This document shows, in pieces, positions 57,746 through 64,000 of a stretch of DNA of 64,000 nt. This stretch comes from Floccularia luteovirens (Eukaryota > Basidiomycota > Agaricomycetes > Agaricales > Squamanitaceae). The notes beneath the pieces were generated by a model that was given only the letters and a program-made list of their open reading frames with translations, was not told the origin of the DNA and did no database searches. The stretch spans positions 310,001 to 374,000 of the forward strand of contig VSJF01000011.1 in the NCBI GenBank assembly GCA_009739215.1. Reading direction: 5' to 3'. Positions within the stretch are counted from its first letter, which is position 1, and the number at the start of each line of letters is the position of its first letter. Made by a program: the position numbers and the translations under genes.

Positions 57746-58958
57746 ATGTCCGAACGAGTACCACCTGAGAGTGCCTTACCGTACCCACCTATTCACAGAG
57801 ACAAGAAATTTGTTGTTCTTTCCGATTGGTTGGTCTTGCACACATTAGGAACTTTGTACCCTGTGCAGAATTCAATCTTATGTTAATCTCCTTTCAGGGA
57901 TGGCACGATCACTACATTCGACTCTAATGACTGTAAGTGGCTCTCACGGAAAAAATTCTATTGAGAGTTTTATTGATATATGTTTTAAAGTTATGACAGA
58001 TAACCTTGGCTTTGGAAAGGACAAAAGGAGAGAAGGTAATTTAGAGGTCCTATCTGGACGCACCACATTTAGGTGAACTGCATCGCCAAGCATGGAAAAT
58101 TTAACACGTTAATGGAAGCTTGTTTACAGAGACTCCTTTCGGGGAATGTTAGAGAGCGTATCTGCTAATGGACGCACTTTCGAGGAGTGTACAGAGATCC
58201 TTCGGAAAAGTACTCTACTACCCTATTATGCTCTAGCGTTTCCTGATGTATACGTGGATCCTAGATATCAAGCTTGATCCAGGATTTAGAGATTTCCATG
58301 CATGGTGCAAGGCCAACGATGTGCCTATCATCATTGTCTCAAGGTACGGATGTATGCGTCACATATTATCTGTCCAGTACCTTATGATGTATCCAGCGGA
58401 ATGGCACCACTCATTCGCGCCATTCTTTCAAACCTTATTGGAGAGGCGGCCGCACAAGAAATTGATATTATTGCAAATGACGTGACCATCCACTCTGATG
58501 GCAGGTGGGATATAAAATTCCGCCACCCTTCGAGGTGAGTTCTCATGGATATTTCTTTGATGATCGGTCTATCCTAGTTTTCTCATTGTGTTGACTGTTT
58601 GTCCAGTGGATTCGGGCATGATAAATCACAAGCGATACTCCCATACCGTGAACTCCCCGATCCACCGACACTATTTTTCTTCGGGGATGGAGTATCAGGT
58701 TAGTTTTACGACACCCCTTGTGGTGACGCATAGTTGTCAATCACGATATACTTTCTAGATATATCGGCAGCCAGATTCGCTGATCTCCTTTTTGTGAAGC
58801 TTAAAGATGATGGAGAGAATGACCTCGCTGTATACTGCGAACGGGAGCACATTCGACACATTTTGTTCCATGACTTCTCAACTGCGTTACCAACTGTACA
58901 ATCCGTCGTCAACGGTGAGAAGACCATTGAGCAATTAGTTGGCGCATCTGCCCTATAA
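57746..58958 (+). CDS. HAD-superfamily phosphatase
   Basis: Several exons from ATG 57746 to TAA 58956-58958. HAD motif I is LSDWDGTIT (Asp27 nucleophile, Asp29), made by splicing (GATTG/gttgg..cag/GGATGG). Then DYMTDNLGFGKDKRR; a cap-like helix FR-SFRGMLESVSANGRTFEECTEILRK; motif II in VPIIIVSSG (Ser-Gly); and motifs III/IV as FFFGDGVSDISAARFADLLF (GDGxSD). The layout fits the MtnX/phosphoserine-phosphatase-like group common in fungi, which act on small phosphorylated metabolites. Substrate is unknown. It is on the same strand as the inositol oxygenase, 394 bases downstream. Confidence 0.85.
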
Positions 58959-59675
58959 ACCTCGTTGGAATAGAAATCTAGATACAGTGACATCAATTTT
59001 AGAATCCTTGGAACATCATACAACCAATCTCATGGGGATTCATGAACATCACCTGGAAACATATCATTTTTGTAAGAACAGGAAATATTTGTCCTTACGA
59101 TTGGTCCGCATTCTACGCCCATAGTTCCCAAATCTATACAGTGGCAAAGGCAGGATAGCGTTTAGGTTCCCAAGGGTTGACTAAACAGAATGGAGGAACC
59201 TCTTTCAGCAAAATCGAGGGTTGTTCATTTCATGCCTCAGAAAGGTGCACAAGGACACTGATCAAGAATTACTTTCATCTCCAGATCTAAAGGGAGGTAA
59301 GATGTGATAAGTCCGGGATAACTCAAGCCAAACGGTAAAATTATTGCAGACCGGTGGTTTGGCAGCTTCCAAGAATATCAAAAAGTATTAGTTGTTTGAG
59401 GCCCTAAATGGTGTCGTAATACGGCGCATACAAACTGGGAGTGATAAATTAAATCCCGTAATGTCGTATGGCCCCAAGCAAATAAATGAACTAGTTAATG
59501 ATGCGCAAGCAGGAGCTATTCAATGTCGTCTCACCTCACCAAGAGAAGATGTATGCGGTCATTCATTTGAAAATTGAAAAACATGACTCGGGAATATCTT
59601 TATCAATTATTCTCATTAATTATATATACATATGTATGTACTGATGATAATAACACAACTCCAGACGACATGACA
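58959..59675. other. Intergenic, convergent 3' ends
   Basis: About 0.7 kb between the convergent phosphatase and GAP genes. Only short frames without motifs were seen. Confidence 0.45.
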
Positions 59676-61721
59676 TTAATGAGCGGCAAGTCCATTTAAA
59701 AATTTTGCGCTTGCGCCAAAGAGAACCCCACCAACCCAAGCACCGACTCTCTTCCAATCTCTAACTTGTGAATGTACCTTTCCATCGAAAAATATAGAAA
59801 ACGGCGTAGCCCCATTTCTACCTTTAGTACCATAAACTGCCATTGCAACGCCAAGGACTAATACCACACCCGCTAAGAGCGTACGCCTTTCTATCGTCCT
59901 TAGTTTCCGCAGTTTTCTATGTTTCCTCTTTTCGAGGCGGGTATCATTCTTCTGATCATTATCAGGAGGTTCTTCAATGTGCGGGTAAACGATAAGCTCA
60001 GGATGGTTCACCATCGCTTCAGCTAGGTTATCGGAAGGTAGTTCGGAAATTGATTCAGACCATGTATAGATTACACTCTGAGGACCCATGATTGAAGAAA
60101 GGGAAAGAAGGGGGTGAGTTGGGGGATATTGCGCATATAGTAAATCAGCATGTGTAAGGAGGGTAGCAAGTGTTATCTGTGTTGAGTGGGGATGGTGGTC
60201 TGGGGGCTCTTTCGGTTTAGCAGGGTTATTCGATGGTGTTGGAGGTGTGGATTCTGGCCGCGGTAAGTCATCTAACTGTGTTGTATGTTGTTCCGCAGTT
60301 TCGGCGGGAGTCTTCTTTGTGCCCTCCGGTACGTCTGATACCTGCTCCATACTTGAGGGTTTGAAATCTAGAGTCATCTCGGGCTCGGCGAGTTTTTCGT
60401 TTGTTGGCAAACTTTCCAAGACAACAGGATCCGGCTCACATCCTGGATTGCTTATTTTGTCTTCGCTCATTGATGTATCTTCCGAATCTTTCAATGCGTT
60501 TGATTCAAGATCGTATTCCTTGGTAATTCCACCATCCAAGCCGTTATTGGCCGTATCAAGGCTCGCGTCCAATTGCATATCTTCTGGGACTTCGTCCGTA
60601 ATGACCGGAAGGCTACTAAGCAATGCATGAATCATCCCTTCCTCACCTTCCTCTTCCAGTCGCTTAACTTCATCTTTGCGGGATAATATTATCTGTAGCA
60701 TGTTCCATTGAGAATCTGGTTTCAGGAAAAACAGCAACAAAAAGACTTACAGCAGTGGCTAAATACACAATAATGATTGGTGGTCGGCACAAGATATAAT
60801 CAAAGACATGCTGTATAAGGGGAAGCGTGGGCATGTCATGAGAAAAGAGTGTGAGCAAATTCGATAAGGCAAAGAATGGAAAAGGTGAACTCCTATCAAT
60901 GTTATGGTTACGTATAGTCGTCAAAACAGTATGATACGAACTTTTCAAGAGTTTTTGCAAACTCGTGGTCAGCTAAACGAAGCAAGTTTCTCGATACCCT
61001 TCACCGAGATTTAGTGTTCGCAGAGAAATGATGTGCAGTAATTCTCACCTCAACAAACCAAGCAAAGGTTCTAGACCAGTGCCCATCGAATCTCTGACTC
61101 TTTGAAGGCTCAGTTTCTCAGCACATATGAGCTGCAATTCCGGGGGCAATGTCAAAAATAAGATGGTGATGATGTCGTGATATCCCTATGGAAGTTTTGA
61201 CCCTATACACTCGGAACATCATCATTGCCATGATGCAACCCACCTGAAAGTAATTCAATGTTGGGTGTTTGCGAAAGATGGATACTAATAGATCGTGCAA
61301 TTTCTCCTGAAGCACGTCCTTAATATGACTGAGCCCTGGATTTGTACTGATTCATAATGCCGATACTCATGGAAATGAGGTGGAGTATTACCTACTGGAT
61401 AAAGAACGAAGCTACGATCTGTGTCAAGTCTGATTTGGCGCTCATCTCTATGTGGTTCTGAAGAAGGGGGCTCGGTGTTTGATGATTGAGCAGTTACGTT
61501 GTCATATGAGACGTGAAGAAGTTTAGGCCTATGTGGTTTTTTGTAGTTTTTGCCTCTTAGCAACAGAACAACACATACCATATATTCACTCTCTCAGAAC
61601 CAAAACCTCCTGGCTGTAAACTTTGAACACGAAGTTCCGCCCAGTTAACAGACCCTCGAGTAGGCTTCTCAATCGCCGAGTGTTCATGCGGTGTCTGCAT
61701 GCCTCCGGCCTGTGCAGACAT
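59676..61721 (-). CDS. TBC-domain Rab GAP, TBC1D20/Gyp8-like
   Basis: GTPase-activating protein for Rab1/Ypt1-type GTPases at the ER/Golgi. Start chosen at 61721 (MSAQAGGMQTPHEHS). TBC blocks: LRVQSLQPGGFGSERVNIWPKLLHV; the Arg-finger motif RDERQIRLDTDRSF (I-x-x-D-x-x-R); the Gln-finger NYFQGYHDIITILF (Y-x-Q), made across the intron near 61200-61250; VRDSMGTGLEPLLGLLR; and LPLIQHVFDYILCRPP..YLATAVSLF. The long C-terminal part is acidic and Pro-rich, then has a conserved MGPQSVIYTWSE block. A basic stretch and one membrane helix (LLAGVVLVLGVAMAVYG) near the end would anchor it in the ER, as in Gyp8 and TBC1D20. Exon ends in the 61.0-61.6 kb part are approximate. Confidence 0.9.
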
Positions 61722-62537
61722 GGCCTGCCAGGGTCGCGGGGTGGTGGTTACAGGAATCCTCGTTAGTTTTCGATCTTGTTCAAAACAAGAGTACGGAGAA
61801 GTGTGGACAGTTACTGGACATTAGTCAGAAGACATTGGATGGGGGCAACGTGCCGATTTGAACTCCACCCGATTCGGTCATGTACAATCATTTTCCACAC
61901 GCATCAACAGTATACCCCCACTGCCTATGTACAAGACATATCACATCACGGCAGCACTTTTGGTGACCATTGCTTCCTCGTGTGTATTTCTCTGATGAGT
62001 CTGGACCTGACTTGATACGATTTCTACATATATCTATCGTCAACTCCCATGCTCAGGTTCAGCGGTAGAAGCCACACTTCAAAGTTTCTATAAACCTAAA
62101 CGAGTTTGTTATCTTTCATGACAAACAGCTATTCCAATCTGGGCAGGGGAATCTGCATTGATGCCAGTATACTTACATGTCGAGAATTCTTCTCTTCAGT
62201 GTGATAAAACATGTGGAACAATTCGTCATAATCCAAAGACAAAATATCAAATTTCTTGTACAATATTATAATCTACAATTTTCAGAGAAAATAATCACTT
62301 GAACAACTGCGAATATGTTCATAGTTATGTGTATGACCGCTCAACGTTCAACCTCGTCAACTTCATTGTTGATGAACATTTTGAGTTATTCAACTCCGAC
62401 GAATCAAGCGACCAAGTCTTTGTGCTAAACTTCTAACTATAACATCTAAAATAGTTGAAAACCGGACGGCGGTTTTCCCTTTCTTTCGAGTGGACGATAA
62501 TCCATAGTGATATCTGCTCAAAATCTGTGAACCTGAA
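61722..62537. other. Gap between divergent GAP and Vps39-like genes
   Basis: No recognisable exon on the plus strand here, although the usual N-terminal CNH (citron homology) domain of the next gene would be expected in this region. Holds the promoters of both genes. Confidence 0.45.
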
Positions 62538-64000
62538 ATGGCGATGAGGCAGCCAGTCTTTCCGCGGTCCGGCGTGATTGTTCTGGGGTTGAATTCGGTT
62601 CATTCTCTGGTTCCTTCAACAGTCACCGCACAAGTCGAATCTTTCCTGAGTAGTCATAGGATAGAGGATGCGGTGGAGCTGGCAGACCAGCGAAGGAAAA
62701 GGGTAGAAGGAAGTCTGTCTGTTGATGAGGATGAGGTATGTGTCTACAGTCTCTATTCTTCAAAACATCACGTACCAAACCCACTCAGGCAGATGAACTG
62801 CGCTACGTTTACCAACGAATAGGTTTTCAGTGTTTTGCGGAGACTCTCTTTGAGGATGCCGGCAAAAATCTATTCAATGGCGAACTTGACCCCCGAATCC
62901 TCGTCAGCTACTTTCCTGACCTGCGTGGCTCATTCTTTTCTCCTACGGATCAAGTAGATATGTTCGCTGGTGTAGCAGCTAATATGTCCAAGGAGGATTC
63001 AGTGGACGACATCAGTAAGTGACCCGTAGACCCTCCTTTCTTTTTTCGTCACTCGTTCATTTTGAATTCCCCATCGTCTCCTTCATTGACTTGTGCTGCT
63101 TTGCCCTCGTTGCACGTTCCTGTTTTGGAACTGATACTAGTTGTAACGAACCTAGTCAGGAATTACTCTCCTCATTTATCTCCAAATACTCGATCAGCAC
63201 CTCCCACCGCGGAATTACGCAAAATATTAGGCATGGCCGCAAAAGAAATGCTGGAGGTGTTCCTACGAAAGTGTAAAACTCGAAGGCAATTGAATCCTCG
63301 TCATACAAAAAAGGCGAAGGACCCTCTGAATGCAGTGGGTGATAACATTCTCATTTCTTCGCACACTGTACTTAATTGAATGGTTAGGTCATAGATACTG
63401 TTCTTGCAAAGCTCTACGCACAATTGGAAAAGACCAAAGAACTCTATGCTCTACTAGAAGGACCTAATGATGTAGATTTGTCCGAAGTTGAGATACTGTT
63501 GCAGAGTACGGGACAGTATAACGCTCTATGTATGCTGTATAAGAGGTATGGTAGTGACTCTAAGCTTCTTGAAGCATGGGGAAAGTACGTCCAAGCATAT
63601 CTATATCATCCTTTTTTACTTAATGGTGCATAACAGACTTATAGACGGTGACTGGACCGACGAGGACATCAAGGATCCACTATCAGACATGATTACTTTG
63701 TTGGATGAAAAACGAGACGATAGTTTAACAAAGCATTGGGCTCTTTGGTTGCTAAAACGAAACCCAGAACGTGGTATCAAGGTAATCTATATTATGCTTT
63801 TCCTCATAGATGAGACTTATTTCTTTCCTAGCTTTTGATGTCTTCTAATACTGGCAAGCGGAAGGACACATCCGAAGAAGATATTAGCATGTTAAAACAA
63901 ATTGAAGAAGCAAATCATGCAGCAAGCGAAACGTACTTGGAATATCTTATCTTTCAAAAACGAAGTATTGTGGGTATTCCATACACCTTTGACTAGGGCA
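62538..64000 (+). CDS. Vps39/TGFBRAP1-like tethering protein (partial at 3' end)
   Basis: Exons from 62538 carry blocks typical of Vps39/Vam6, TGFBRAP1 and Vps3 proteins, which tether late endosomes and vacuoles (HOPS/CORVET): HSLVPSTVTAQVESFLSSHRIEDAVELADQ; ELRYVYQRIGFQCFAETLFEDAGKNLF; DPRILVSYFPDLRG; a variable loop; then AAKEMLEVFLRK, AKLYAQLEKTKELYALL, VEILLQSTGQYNALCMLYK and LTKHWALWLLKRNPERGIK. The frame continues to the right edge. The Met at 62538 directly follows in-frame stops, and no CNH domain is seen upstream. Either distant 5' exons are missed or this copy lacks the N-terminal domain. Confidence 0.8.

Noticed and set aside
1..64000. tRNA genes, rRNA genes or a CRISPR array
   Set aside because: No B-box-like GGTTCGAATCC with a matching stem, no rRNA words and no regular direct repeats with spacers were found; the regular repeats present are LTRs, segmental duplications and a 60-bp tandem array.

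Overview
The window is nuclear DNA from a filamentous fungus, most likely an Agaricomycete (mushroom-forming basidiomycete). The evidence is: genes split by many 45-70 nt introns with GT..AG ends, a class I sesquiterpene synthase of agaricomycete style, a three-copy family of fungal multi-helix membrane proteins that look like the DUF6533 group, and chromovirus-type Ty3 and Ty1/copia LTR retrotransposons. All calls come from reading translations and motifs; no database search was run, and exon ends are manual estimates unless stated.

Left arm (1-18.8 kb), mostly single-copy genes. A partial MBA1/mL45-like mitochondrial ribosome receptor (minus) shares a 219-bp promoter gap with a twin-CX9C mitochondrial protein (plus). 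Next come a sesquiterpene synthase (minus), about 2.5 kb without a recognisable gene, an MFS transporter with a very long central loop, an F-box-like protein, the DEAD-box helicase MAK5/DDX24, and a broken cytochrome P450 that lacks its heme-binding end.

Middle (18.8-48.4 kb), repeats and transposons. Two tandem minus-strand copies of the DUF6533-like gene (A, B) lie at 19.0-23.4 kb. A third copy (C, 45.3-47.2 kb) is broken by a solo LTR with a clear target-site duplication. Flanking DNA is duplicated too, so A, B and C look like one former tandem array that transposons split. The cluster between B and C holds a Ty3-fragment (25.4 kb), an old degenerate Ty3 element (25.6-30.8 kb), a remnant copia element (30.8-31.6 kb), and a copia-type element on the minus strand (31.6-44.7 kb). 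That copia element is interrupted by a younger Ty3/chromovirus element (34.8-42.0 kb) with 577-bp LTRs, a GTCTA target duplication and an extra zinc-knuckle ORF after pol.

48.4-51.7 kb has no gene I can identify.

Right arm (51.7-64 kb), compact genes: a small single-pass membrane protein, an aldo-keto reductase, myo-inositol oxygenase, a HAD-family phosphatase, a TBC1D20/Gyp8-like Rab GAP (minus), and the start of a Vps39/TGFBRAP1-like tethering protein that runs off the right edge. The reductase and the inositol oxygenase could act in sequence (inositol to glucuronate to gulonate). No tRNA, rRNA or CRISPR array was seen.
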